DNA of 64,000 bases, taken from the NCBI RefSeq assembly GCF_008630535.1, contig NZ_VWPH01000014.1:1-64000 (forward strand). Direction: 5' to 3'. Shown here piece by piece: positions 26,192 to 33,568 of this stretch (positions within the stretch are counted from its first letter, which is position 1; each line of letters opens with the position of its first letter). The notes under the pieces are model-generated. The model was not told where the DNA came from, made no database searches, and was given only the letters and a program-made list of their open reading frames with translations. The position numbers and the translations under genes were made by a program. The stretch is from Saccharopolyspora hirsuta (lineage in GTDB: Bacteria; Actinomycetota; Actinomycetes; Mycobacteriales; Pseudonocardiaceae).

Positions 26192-28546
26192 GTGGACGAA
26201 TCCCGGTTGGACGACTCCGAACGAGCACTGCTGGCCGCCTGGCGCGCGGCCCGCGCGGCGGACCGCCGCGACCCGGTGGAACAGCGGCTGCTGGAGACCT
26301 GGCGGCGGTGGCGGGAACGGCCCGCCACCCGACCGCTGTGGGCGGCGGCCCTGCAGCACCGGCTCGGCGCGGAGTCGCCACCGGTACCGGCCACCGGGCT
26401 GGCCGACCGGGACGGCCCGATCCCCGAAGCCCCCGGCCGCGTCCTCGGCATGCTGCTGGGCGGCGCGGTCGGCGAGTTCGTCGCCCTCGGCGAAGTCGGG
26501 CAGCGCACCAGCGCGCTGCTCTTCGCGCTGGAAGGCCTGATCCGCGCGCACACGCAGGCGCGCGCGTCCGGCGACGGCGATCCGGTCCGCTTCGCGCTCA
26601 GCGGTCTGCGCCGCTGGATGCACACCCGCGGCGTCCCGTGGCAGGACTGCGGGACCGACACCGCGCACCCCAACGGCTGGCTGGTGCGGGAAAGGCTGCT
26701 GCACTCCCCGCGCACCGACGAGCCGACGATGCTCACCGCGCTGGCGCGGATCGCCGCCGGTCAAGCCCCCGGGTCGCGGAAGCAGCCGATCAACAGCTCC
26801 GACGCCGCCACCGCCGTGCCGCTGGGCGCGCTCGCGGCGCTGTGGTCGGGCGATCCCGGCACCGTCTTCGCTCTCGGCGGCGACCTCGCCGCGCTCACCC
26901 ACGGGCACGTCAACGGGCACAGCCCGGCCAGCGTCCTCGGCACCGCGATGCTGTGGCTGCTGCGCGGCAATCCGCTGGAAACCTCGCTGCGGCAGAGCAT
27001 CTCGGGGTGGCAGTCGGCCCGCACCACCTTCGCGCACGCGCTGCGGCTCGGTCGCCTCAGCCCGGCCGGAGCCCACCCCGGCCCGGCCAACCTCGACGCG
27101 ATGCAACCCGGGCGCAGCGGCCTGGCCGCCCTGGCGGTCGCGATGCGCGTGGCCGTGGCGTGCGAGGACGACTTCGCCGCCGCCGTCCGCGCCGCCAGCG
27201 CCCACACCGCCAGCTCCGCGATGCTGTGCGGGCAGCTGCTCGGCGCGCTGCGCGGCCCGACGGCGATCCCCGCCGAACTGCTCGACGAGCTGCCGATCAC
27301 CGCCCTGGTCGAGCGGATCGCCACCGACGCGGCGGCGGAGTTCGGCCCCTACCCGGACGAGTCCGACGGCTGGGAGCGCCGCTACCCGACCACCGACGCC
27401 GCCGAACCGGCACCGTCCACAACCGACTACCGCACCGGGCTGACCGCGGTCCCCCGCCTGGCCGCGTCCCGCGACCGGTTCCTGGGCGCGGTGCTCGGCT
27501 GCGCGGTCGGGGAAGCCCTCGGCATCCCGGTGGCCGCGGACAGCTGGGACGAGATCCGGTCCCGGCACGGGTCGGACGGCCTGACCGACTACATCCCCGC
27601 CGGTCACCCCTCCGGCCGCCTCGGCAGCGACACCCAGCTGCTGCTGTTCTCGCTGGAGGGCACCATCCGGGCCAACATCAGCCGCCGCACCACCGGCACC
27701 ACCGACCCGACCCGGCACATCCAGCACGCCTACCAGCGCTGGCTGCACACCCAGCACCTGAGCTGGCCGCGCGCAGCGGGCGAGTTCCTGGCCACCACGC
27801 CCGAACCGGACGGCTGGCTGGTGAAGCAGCGGGCCCTGTTCCAGACCCGCAACCCGGGCCGGACGATGATGCGCACGCTGATCGCCTTCGCCAAGGGCCA
27901 GCAGCCGATGGGCACCCCGGAGCAACCGGCCAGCGACTCGTCGGGCAGCAGCGCGATCATGCGCGCGGTACCGGCGGCGCTGTGGAGCAGCGACCCGGCC
28001 GAGGTGTTCGACGTCGGGATGCGCACCGCGGCGCTGACCCACGGCCACCCGACGGCCCTGCTGAGCGCGGGCGCGCTGGCCTTCCTGGTGTCCCGGCTGC
28101 TCGCCGGTGAACCGCTGGCCACCGCCGTGGACGAGGTGCTGGGCCAGCTCGCCCCGCACTCCGGGCACGAGGAGGTCACCCGCCGGATCGGCGCGGCGGT
28201 CCGGCTGTCCCGCGAGGGCCGCGTGCCGCCCGCCGACCTGGAGCGCAGCCTCGGAACCGGCTCGACCGCGGCGGAATCCCTGGCCATCGGCCTGCACGCG
28301 GCGCTGATCAGCGACGGGGACTTCGACGCCGCGCTGCCGGTGGCGGTCAACCACTCCGGCAACAGCGCGACCACCGGAGCGGTCTGCGGCAGCCTGGTCG
28401 GCGCGGTGGCCGGTGCGCGGCGCATCCCGGAGCGCTGGACGGCGGAGCTGGAGCTGCACGAGGTGATCGAACGCCTCGCCCTCGACGCGGTCCTGGAGTT
28501 CGGCCCCCGACCCCCGGCCTGGTCCGACCGCTACCCCCCGACCTGA
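26192..28546 (+). CDS. Double ADP-ribosylglycohydrolase-like protein, predicted inactive
   Basis: A 784-residue protein starting with GTG 6 bases after the preceding gene, so one operon. It opens with SERALLAAWRAARA, which resembles EELRLLAAWRKFRD before module 3 of the upstream gene. Two more glycohydrolase modules follow at about residues 83-405 and 425-784. Module 4 has lost both metal motifs (GQRT in place of TDDT; HSGDSDST unrecognisable). Module 5 has GSDT and HSGNSATT. Family landmarks such as RWLHTQ, NGWLV and the C-terminal EFGP..RYP are kept, so the fold should be intact. Likely a binding or scaffold partner of the upstream enzyme (inference). Confidence 0.85.
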   Translation: MDESRLDDSERALLAAWRAARAADRRDPVEQRLLETWRRWRERPATRPLWAAALQHRLGAESPPVPATGLADRDGPIPEAPGRVLGMLLGGAVGEFVALGEVGQRTSALLFALEGLIRAHTQARASGDGDPVRFALSGLRRWMHTRGVPWQDCGTDTAHPNGWLVRERLLHSPRTDEPTMLTALARIAAGQAPGSRKQPINSSDAATAVPLGALAALWSGDPGTVFALGGDLAALTHGHVNGHSPASVLGTAMLWLLRGNPLETSLRQSISGWQSARTTFAHALRLGRLSPAGAHPGPANLDAMQPGRSGLAALAVAMRVAVACEDDFAAAVRAASAHTASSAMLCGQLLGALRGPTAIPAELLDELPITALVERIATDAAAEFGPYPDESDGWERRYPTTDAAEPAPSTTDYRTGLTAVPRLAASRDRFLGAVLGCAVGEALGIPVAADSWDEIRSRHGSDGLTDYIPAGHPSGRLGSDTQLLLFSLEGTIRANISRRTTGTTDPTRHIQHAYQRWLHTQHLSWPRAAGEFLATTPEPDGWLVKQRALFQTRNPGRTMMRTLIAFAKGQQPMGTPEQPASDSSGSSAIMRAVPAALWSSDPAEVFDVGMRTAALTHGHPTALLSAGALAFLVSRLLAGEPLATAVDEVLGQLAPHSGHEEVTRRIGAAVRLSREGRVPPADLERSLGTGSTAAESLAIGLHAALISDGDFDAALPVAVNHSGNSATTGAVCGSLVGAVAGARRIPERWTAELELHEVIERLALDAVLEFGPRPPAWSDRYPPT

Positions 28547-28611
28547 TCCGCAGTTTCAATTGAAACTGCGGATCCCCCGCACGTCGGATCGCAGTTTCAG
28601 TTGAAACTGCG
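28545..28611. repeat. Double palindrome after the ADP-ribosylglycohydrolase operon
   Basis: Bases 28545-28574 form a perfect 30-base palindrome (half site GATCCGCAGTTTCAA). After GCACGTCG, a second copy at 28590-28611 (CGCAGTTTCA/TTGAAACTGCG) follows. It starts on the stop codon of the gene before it, so it probably ends the operon. The CACGTC core and the GCGGATCCCC flank are shared with the element at 34637. The remaining bases to 28672 hold nothing else. Confidence 0.6.
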
Positions 28612-28672
28612 CTCACGGGGTGGGACGTGGATCACTGGCTCGGTCGTGGTCAGCGCGGTTAACGTGCCTGTC

Positions 28673-29449
28673 ATGGATGAACTCGTGCACCTGGCGGTGG
28701 CCGACGGCGTCGCCACGATCACCCTGGACTCGCCGCGCAACCGCAACGCCCTCTCCGCCCAGCTGCGGCGGGAGCTGCGGGCGCACCTGACGACCGCGCT
28801 CGCCGACGACGCGGTGCGGGTGATCGTCCTGGACCACACCGGCACCGTGTTCTGCGCCGGGATGGACCTCAAGGAGTCGCGCTCGGCCGACGCCGAGAAC
28901 CAGGGCGTGCAGGAGTTCCCGGCGATCCTGGAGCAGATCTGGACCAGCCCGAAGCCGATCGTGGCCAAGCTGGCCGGACCGGCCCGCGCCGGTGGGGTGG
29001 GCATCATCGCGGCCTGCGACATCGCCGTCGCGGTGGACACCGCCACGTTCGCCTTCTCCGAGGTGCGCATCGGCGTGGTGCCCGCGGTGATCTCGGTGAC
29101 CGTGCTGCCGCGGCTGACCGCCCGCCGGGCGCACGAGCTGTTCCTCACCGGCGAGACCTTCGACGCCCGCCGCGCCGCCGAGATCGGCCTGATCAACTCC
29201 GCGGTCCCCGCCGACGACCTGGACGCGGAGGTCAAGCGCTACGCGGACATGCTCGCCCTCGGCGCCCCGAAGGCCCTGGCGGCGACCAAGGAGATGCTGA
29301 CCGCCCAGCGCCCGGCGGCCATGGACGAGGCCTTCAAGCAGATGCTCGAGCTCTCCGCCGAGCACTTCGCGGGCGAAGAGGGCCAGGAAGGGATGCGGGC
29401 CTTCGCCGAGAAGCGCAAGCCCTCCTGGGTCCCCGAAGCCCTGAAGTGA
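28673..29449 (+). CDS. Enoyl-CoA hydratase/isomerase family protein
   Basis: A 258-residue crotonase-fold protein acting on acyl-CoA. The oxyanion-hole region reads FCAGMDLKES, and the second half has RAGGVGIIAACDI followed by FSEVRIGVVPAVIS. The second catalytic Glu (in FSEV) is present, but the first, normally in GGGCELA, is replaced by Gly. It is therefore more likely an isomerase, hydrolase or single-Glu hydratase than a classical crotonase. ATG 28673 follows a non-coding stretch; the gene stands alone. Confidence 0.85.
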   Translation: MDELVHLAVADGVATITLDSPRNRNALSAQLRRELRAHLTTALADDAVRVIVLDHTGTVFCAGMDLKESRSADAENQGVQEFPAILEQIWTSPKPIVAKLAGPARAGGVGIIAACDIAVAVDTATFAFSEVRIGVVPAVISVTVLPRLTARRAHELFLTGETFDARRAAEIGLINSAVPADDLDAEVKRYADMLALGAPKALAATKEMLTAQRPAAMDEAFKQMLELSAEHFAGEEGQEGMRAFAEKRKPSWVPEALK

Positions 29450-29458
29450 CCTGATCCC

Positions 29459-30019
29459 TCAGGCGCCTTCGCCACTGATCCGTTCCCGCCACGGTCCATC
29501 GGCGAACAACCAGTGCGGCACGAGCCGGAGCGGAAACGGAAAGTCCGTGGCGAAGGCGTCCTCCCCGGCGATCTGCTGAACGTGCCGGTACTCGCCGTCG
29601 TCAAGCCGGAACTCGTCGATGGCGGGCCAGTGCTTGTCCGGACCGATGATCCAGTACGCCGGAATCCCGAACTCGGCGTACTCGAAGAACTTCTGGCGGT
29701 AGTCACGAGCCGCGGTTTCCGCCGAAGCCACCTCGACCGCGAGCAGCGGCGGGCTGGCCAGCCACGGCTCAGCCCACGCGTCACGGCTGAACACGGTGAG
29801 ATCCGGTCGTCGGCAATGGGTTCGTTCGTCGTTGAAGATGACGACCGGCGCAAAGAGCACCTCGAGCCCGCGTGGTGCCCGCAGCCCAACCGCGTAAGCA
29901 AGTCTGCTGACCGCCCGGGCGTGCCAGAGGACCTGCGGATGTGACAGCTCGACTCGTCCGCCAACGAGCTCGTACCGACCGACGTCAGGCGGAAGCAGCG
30001 CCATGTCGTCGACGGTCAT
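29459..30019 (-). CDS. Uma2 family protein (PD-(D/E)XK fold, copy 1)
   Basis: A 186-residue protein with the Uma2/DUF820 pattern: MTVDDMALLPPDVGRYELVGG at the start (read in parts), RRPDLTVFSRD with the catalytic Asp, LLAVEVASAET with the Glu of the nuclease core, and IPAYWIIGPDKHWPAIDEF. The family has a restriction-endonuclease fold; cellular roles are unproven and many copies cluster near mobile DNA. A GTG seven codons upstream (30040) is another possible start. A second member is at 46935-47495. Confidence 0.85.
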   Translation of the reverse strand: MTVDDMALLPPDVGRYELVGGRVELSHPQVLWHARAVSRLAYAVGLRAPRGLEVLFAPVVIFNDERTHCRRPDLTVFSRDAWAEPWLASPPLLAVEVASAETAARDYRQKFFEYAEFGIPAYWIIGPDKHWPAIDEFRLDDGEYRHVQQIAGEDAFATDFPFPLRLVPHWLFADGPWRERISGEGA

Positions 30020-30082
30020 CAACCTGTCCGGCTGTTTCACAGCAGCCAGTATTGCGACCAGCGCGGTTTCCCGATCGGGCGA

Positions 30083-30451
30083 TCAATCCCTGGTCAGGAC
30101 CGAGGTGAAGGTGCGGCCGCAGATCGGGTGCTCCGCCGCGTCGCGCAGGACCGCGTTGATCCGGCTGAACGCCTTCGGGTCGTGCTCGGCCAGGGCCTGG
30201 AACCCCGACCAGATCAGCACGTGCTCGCCCTCGTCCAGCCAGGACAGGTCGGTCAGGCAGTCGTAGAGGGCGTCCAGGTTGCGGCCCGTCCACTCCGGGA
30301 AGTTCAGCACCGCCGCGATGCCCTCGAGCGTGGTGCGCTTGCTGATCAGGTCCGAACCGTCGAGGACGTGCGCGGTCGCCCCGCGCTGCTCAGCTTCCCG
30401 GACGGCCTCGCGCGCCGTGATGTCGGCGGAGGGGTGTTCCACCTCGCTCAC
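30083..30451 (-). CDS. Barstar family ribonuclease inhibitor
   Basis: A 122-residue cytoplasmic protein with the barstar pattern: AHVLDGSDLISKRTTLEGIAAVLNFP (in two blocks), EWTGRNLDALYDCLTDLSWL, then VLIWSGFQAL. Barstars block the active site of barnase/RNase Sa-type enzymes, one of which is encoded directly upstream. The GTG at 30451 is chosen because AAGGAG precedes it by 7 bases. It lies 50 bases after the RNase stop on the same strand. Confidence 0.9.
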   Translation of the reverse strand: MSEVEHPSADITAREAVREAEQRGATAHVLDGSDLISKRTTLEGIAAVLNFPEWTGRNLDALYDCLTDLSWLDEGEHVLIWSGFQALAEHDPKAFSRINAVLRDAAEHPICGRTFTSVLTRD

Positions 30452-30501
30452 CGGCTGCTCCTTCCGCACCCTGCTGGCCCATTTAGTCGCAAACATCGCA
30501 C

Positions 30502-30933
30502 TCAACCCGTGGTGTCGACAACCACGAAGGACTCGTAGTGATCGCTGGTGTAGTAAAGCTCAGAACGGTCACCGGTGACCAGCCGTCGGGCGCCGCGGTC
30601 GCGGGATCCCGGCGTCGGCACGGTGTACTCGTGGTAGTAGCCCGCCTTCTGCTCGGGCAGGATGCCCTCCCGGTTGCCGAACACCGTGCCGTCCTTCTGC
30701 GGGTACGGGAACGGTCCGTTGCTCTGGATGAGCTTCCAAGTCTTGCCGACCTCCGGGGGGAGCGCGGACAGCTCCTCGACCGGCAGGCCGGATTCGGCGC
30801 CGGGAACGGCCGCGGCCGGCTGGCTGCCGGTGGGCGCGGTGTCGGTGACGGCGTAGTCGCGGACGAACCAGCCGATGACGACCAGGGCGATGAGCCCGAT
30901 CAGCGCCGTCGAGATGCGCTTGCGCGAGGTCAC
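30502..30933 (-). CDS. Guanyl-specific ribonuclease (RNase Sa-like), membrane-anchored or secreted
   Basis: A 143-residue protein with a hydrophobic segment at residues 8-24 and then, from about 58, a full RNase Sa domain: GPFPYPQKDGTVFGNREGIL, YYHEYTVPTPG, RDRGARR, YYTSDHYESF. Catalytic Glu102, Arg111/113 and His132 are visible. It has no cysteines, so the disulfide of Streptomyces RNase Sa is missing. No clear signal-peptidase site follows the hydrophobic segment, so it may stay anchored. The GTG start has AAGGAG at 6 bases and overlaps the upstream gene by 4 bases. Confidence 0.9.
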   Translation of the reverse strand: MTSRKRISTALIGLIALVVIGWFVRDYAVTDTAPTGSQPAAAVPGAESGLPVEELSALPPEVGKTWKLIQSNGPFPYPQKDGTVFGNREGILPEQKAGYYHEYTVPTPGSRDRGARRLVTGDRSELYYTSDHYESFVVVDTTG

Positions 30934-31226
30934 GCCGTCTCCTTCCGACCCCGGGCGGGTTCGCCATCGCGGCGGCCGACCGGGGGTTCGGCATCGCGCA
31001 CGCGGGTGAGCTTCGCGCCGAGACCGTCGATGCCGCGATCGATCACGCGGGCCAGGCCCCAGCACAGCGGCAGCAGCACGGCGAAGACCAGTGTCACCTG
31101 CAGCGGGTAGGGCAGCTGCACGAGCCACAGCTCGACGCCGTCGTACCACTCGACAAGCCACTCCAACACAAGGCGCCAGGGTACGCCCGGCTCGGCGGAC
31201 CGCTGCGCCACCCCGCCCTCTTCCAC
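30930..31226 (-). CDS. Small membrane protein coupled to the RNase gene
   Basis: A reading of up to 98 residues with one strong hydrophobic segment (LQVTLVFAVLLPLCWGLARVI) and a charged C-terminal tail. It overlaps the RNase start by GTGA, so the order is membrane protein, RNase, barstar. The start is uncertain: the part from LEWLVEWYDG (about residue 20) onward looks conserved, and the earlier part does not. The role is unknown; helping membrane placement of the RNase is only a guess. Confidence 0.65.
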   Translation of the reverse strand: MEEGGVAQRSAEPGVPWRLVLEWLVEWYDGVELWLVQLPYPLQVTLVFAVLLPLCWGLARVIDRGIDGLGAKLTRVRDAEPPVGRRDGEPARGRKETA

Positions 31227-31288
31227 CGCGCCGGGTTCGCCGGTTTCGCGAAGAGCACGTCAGAGCGCCGAACAACGCCCCCGGACCA

Positions 31289-31341
31289 GCACGATGCCAT
31301 CGTGCGCCGCAATGACTTGTTTTGGCATCAATGTGGTGCCA
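31289..31341 (+). promoter_or_regulatory. Candidate operator region before the P450 gene
   Basis: Two inverted repeats lie upstream of the P450 start: GCACGAT-gcc-ATCGTGC at 31289-31305 and TGGCA-N9-TGCCA at 31323-31341. The surrounding bases (ATGACTTGTTTTGGCAT) are AT-rich for this genome. They could bind a regulator encoded elsewhere; no regulator gene is adjacent. Confidence 0.4.
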
Positions 31342-31406
31342 TTCTTGTGCCACGCGGGACCGGCGCGGGGTCGGCCCCGAGAAGTCCGCAAGCGGAGGGG
31401 AAATCC

Positions 31407-32606
31407 ATGACGACGACGCTCGCCGAGCGGTGGGGCATCGACCCGCAGCGGTTCTGGATGCACGGGCGGCAGCCGGAGCAGCCGGTGCGGTTCGACGGGT
31501 CGAGGCAGCTGTGGGCCGTCTCCGGCTACCTGGAGGCCGTCCAGGTCATCGGCGACCCGCAGGGGTTCTCCTCGAACCTCGTGCCGCTGCTGCCGGTGGA
31601 TCCGGACCCGGCGCTCACCGACGGCAACCTGATCCAGATGGACCCGCCGGACCACCGCGAGCTGCGCGGCCTGGTCAGCCACGCCTTCACGCGCAAGGTG
31701 GTGGCCGACCTCGAACCGCGGATCGCCGAGGTCACCCGCGAACTGCTCGACGAGTTCGCCGGGCAGGAGCGGTTCGACCTGATCACCGGGCTCGCCTACC
31801 CGCTACCGGTGATCGTCATAGCCGAGCTGCTGGGCGTGCCCGGCAGCGACCGGCAGCTGTTCAAGGAGTGGGCGGACGCGCTGTTCACCAACCAGTCCGC
31901 GCTCTCGCTGGCCGAGGACGACCTCGCGGAGCAGCAAGCCGGTCTGGCCGACCAGGCGCAACCGGCGCAGGAGATGGGCGAGTACGTCCTGGCGCACGCC
32001 GCCGAGCGGCGGCGCAAGCCCCGGGCGGACCTGCTGACCAAGCTGGTCGAAGCGGAGGTCGACGGCAAGCAGCTCACCGACGCCCAGCTGGTCAACTTCG
32101 CGAGCCTGCTGCTGCTCGCCGGGCACATCACCACCACGATGCTGCTGGGCAACACCGTGCTCTGCCTGGACGCCCACCCGGAACAGCAGTCCCTGGTGCG
32201 GGCGAACCGCGCGCTGGTGCCCGGCGCGATCGAGGAGTCGGTGCGCTTCATGACCCCGTTCACCGCGCTCTACCGGGCGACCACCACCGAGGTGGAGATC
32301 GGCGGTCGGCGGATCCCGGAGAAGCAGGTCGTCACCGTGCAGCTGGCGGCGGCGAACCGGGACGCGCGCCAGTGGGCCGACCCGATGACCTTCGACGTCA
32401 CCCGCGACCCGAACCCGCACCTGGGCTTCGGCCGCGGCATCCACTTCTGCCTGGGTGCCCCGCTGGCCCGCCTGGAGGGCCGCGTCGCGCTGAACATCCT
32501 GCTGGACCGGTTCCCGGTGCTGCGCACCGATCCGGCGACGCGGCCGCAGTTCATGCCGTCGCCGGATTCGATGGGCGTCAGCGAACTGCCGCTGCTGACC
32601 TCGTGA
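31407..32606 (+). CDS. Cytochrome P450
   Basis: A 399-residue soluble bacterial P450. The heme-ligand loop is FGRGIHFCLGAPLAR, the ExxR motif EESVR, and the I-helix reads LLLAGHITTT. In most P450s this helix is AGxE/DTT; here the acid is Ile, which may change proton delivery or point to a carrier-bound substrate, as in some secondary-metabolite P450s. PPDHRELRGLVSHAF is the usual C-helix. GGAGGGG precedes the ATG. No ferredoxin, reductase or biosynthetic genes are adjacent, so the substrate cannot be inferred. Confidence 0.92.
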   Translation: MTTTLAERWGIDPQRFWMHGRQPEQPVRFDGSRQLWAVSGYLEAVQVIGDPQGFSSNLVPLLPVDPDPALTDGNLIQMDPPDHRELRGLVSHAFTRKVVADLEPRIAEVTRELLDEFAGQERFDLITGLAYPLPVIVIAELLGVPGSDRQLFKEWADALFTNQSALSLAEDDLAEQQAGLADQAQPAQEMGEYVLAHAAERRRKPRADLLTKLVEAEVDGKQLTDAQLVNFASLLLLAGHITTTMLLGNTVLCLDAHPEQQSLVRANRALVPGAIEESVRFMTPFTALYRATTTEVEIGGRRIPEKQVVTVQLAAANRDARQWADPMTFDVTRDPNPHLGFGRGIHFCLGAPLARLEGRVALNILLDRFPVLRTDPATRPQFMPSPDSMGVSELPLLTS

Positions 32607-32634
32607 GCGGTCCGGGCACCCCGGACCGCTCACG
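32602..32634. terminator. Bidirectional hairpin between P450 and mmsB
   Basis: CGTGAGCGGTCCGGG at 32602-32616 pairs perfectly with 32620-32634 over a three-base loop. It includes the P450 stop codon and lies 7 bases from the mmsB stop on the other strand, so it can end transcription from both sides. It shares the CGTGAGCGG head with the hairpin at 5177. Confidence 0.7.
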
Positions 32635-32640
32635 ACGGGT

Positions 32641-33528
32641 TCAGTCGCCGGAGTGCTCCCGGACCGACTTGATGATGGCGCCGAAGTCCAGGTTCCCGCC
32701 GCCCTCCTCGTTGAACCGCTGGTAGAGCTCGGTGGCCAGGCGACCGATCGCGATGTCGGTGCCGCTCTGCTCGGCCGCCGAGGTGGCCAACCGCAGGTCC
32801 TTGAGCATCAGCGCGGCGGCGAAGCCGGGCTCGTAGTCGTGGTTGGCGCGGCTGGTCTCCACCAGGTCCGGCACCGGGCAGTTCGTGGTCAGCGCCCAGC
32901 ACTGGCCGGTGGAGATCGACGCCACGTCGTAGAGCGCCTGGTGCGACAGCCCCAGCCGCTCGCCGAGCACGAAGGCCTCGCTGACCGCGACCATCGAGGC
33001 GCCGAGGATGAGGTTGTTGCACATCTTGGTGACCTGGCCGTTGCCCGGCCCGCCGCAGTGGATCACCTTGCGCGCCATCGGTTCCAGCAGCGGTTCGGCC
33101 CGGTGGAAGTCCTCCTCGGAGCCGCCGACCATGAAGGTCAGCGTCCCCGCCTCGGCACCGGCCGTACCGCCGGACACCGGGGCGTCCACCGAGCCGAACC
33201 CGGCCTGCTCGGCCCGCTCGTGCGCCGCCCGCGCGTCGGCCACGTCCACAGTGGACGAGTCGACCAGCAGCGCGCCGGGCTTGGCCGCGGCCAGCACCTC
33301 GTCGTAGCACTCCAGCACGTGCTTGCCGCTGGGCAGCATGGTGATCACCGCATCGGCACCGGCGACCGCGTCGGCCACCGACCCGACGGTGGTCACGCCG
33401 TGCCGGGCGGCGACCTCCAGCGCAGCCGGGATCAGGTCGTAGCCCTGCACGGTGTGCCCGGCCTTGACGAGGTTCGCCGACATCGGACCGCCCATGTGGC
33501 CCAGCCCGATGAAACCGATGACAGCCAT
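32641..33528 (-). CDS. mmsB: 3-hydroxyisobutyrate dehydrogenase
   Basis: A 295-residue NAD-dependent dehydrogenase of valine catabolism, oxidising 3-hydroxyisobutyrate to methylmalonate semialdehyde. The Rossmann motif GFIGLGHMGGPMSANL opens the protein. DAPVSGGTAGAEAGTLTFMVGG is the substrate loop (read in two parts), and KMCNNLILGASM has the catalytic Lys. It is the last gene of the minus-strand valine operon. ATG 33528 has AAAGG at 8 bases; a GTG two codons earlier is less likely. Confidence 0.93.
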   Translation of the reverse strand: MAVIGFIGLGHMGGPMSANLVKAGHTVQGYDLIPAALEVAARHGVTTVGSVADAVAGADAVITMLPSGKHVLECYDEVLAAAKPGALLVDSSTVDVADARAAHERAEQAGFGSVDAPVSGGTAGAEAGTLTFMVGGSEEDFHRAEPLLEPMARKVIHCGGPGNGQVTKMCNNLILGASMVAVSEAFVLGERLGLSHQALYDVASISTGQCWALTTNCPVPDLVETSRANHDYEPGFAAALMLKDLRLATSAAEQSGTDIAIGRLATELYQRFNEEGGGNLDFGAIIKSVREHSGD

Positions 33529-33568
33529 TGTCACAACCTTTCTGCGCTGGAACTTCGGAGTCGCCAGG

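Noticed and set aside
21363-26381. 1672-codon minus-strand open frame opposite the glycohydrolase gene
   Set aside because: It mirrors the plus-strand gene exactly. Its translation is repetitive RRG/VAD-type shadow sequence, while the plus frame has five clear family modules.
28545-28611. CRISPR-like repeat
   Set aside because: Only two palindromic units occur and there are no regularly spaced direct repeats or cas genes.
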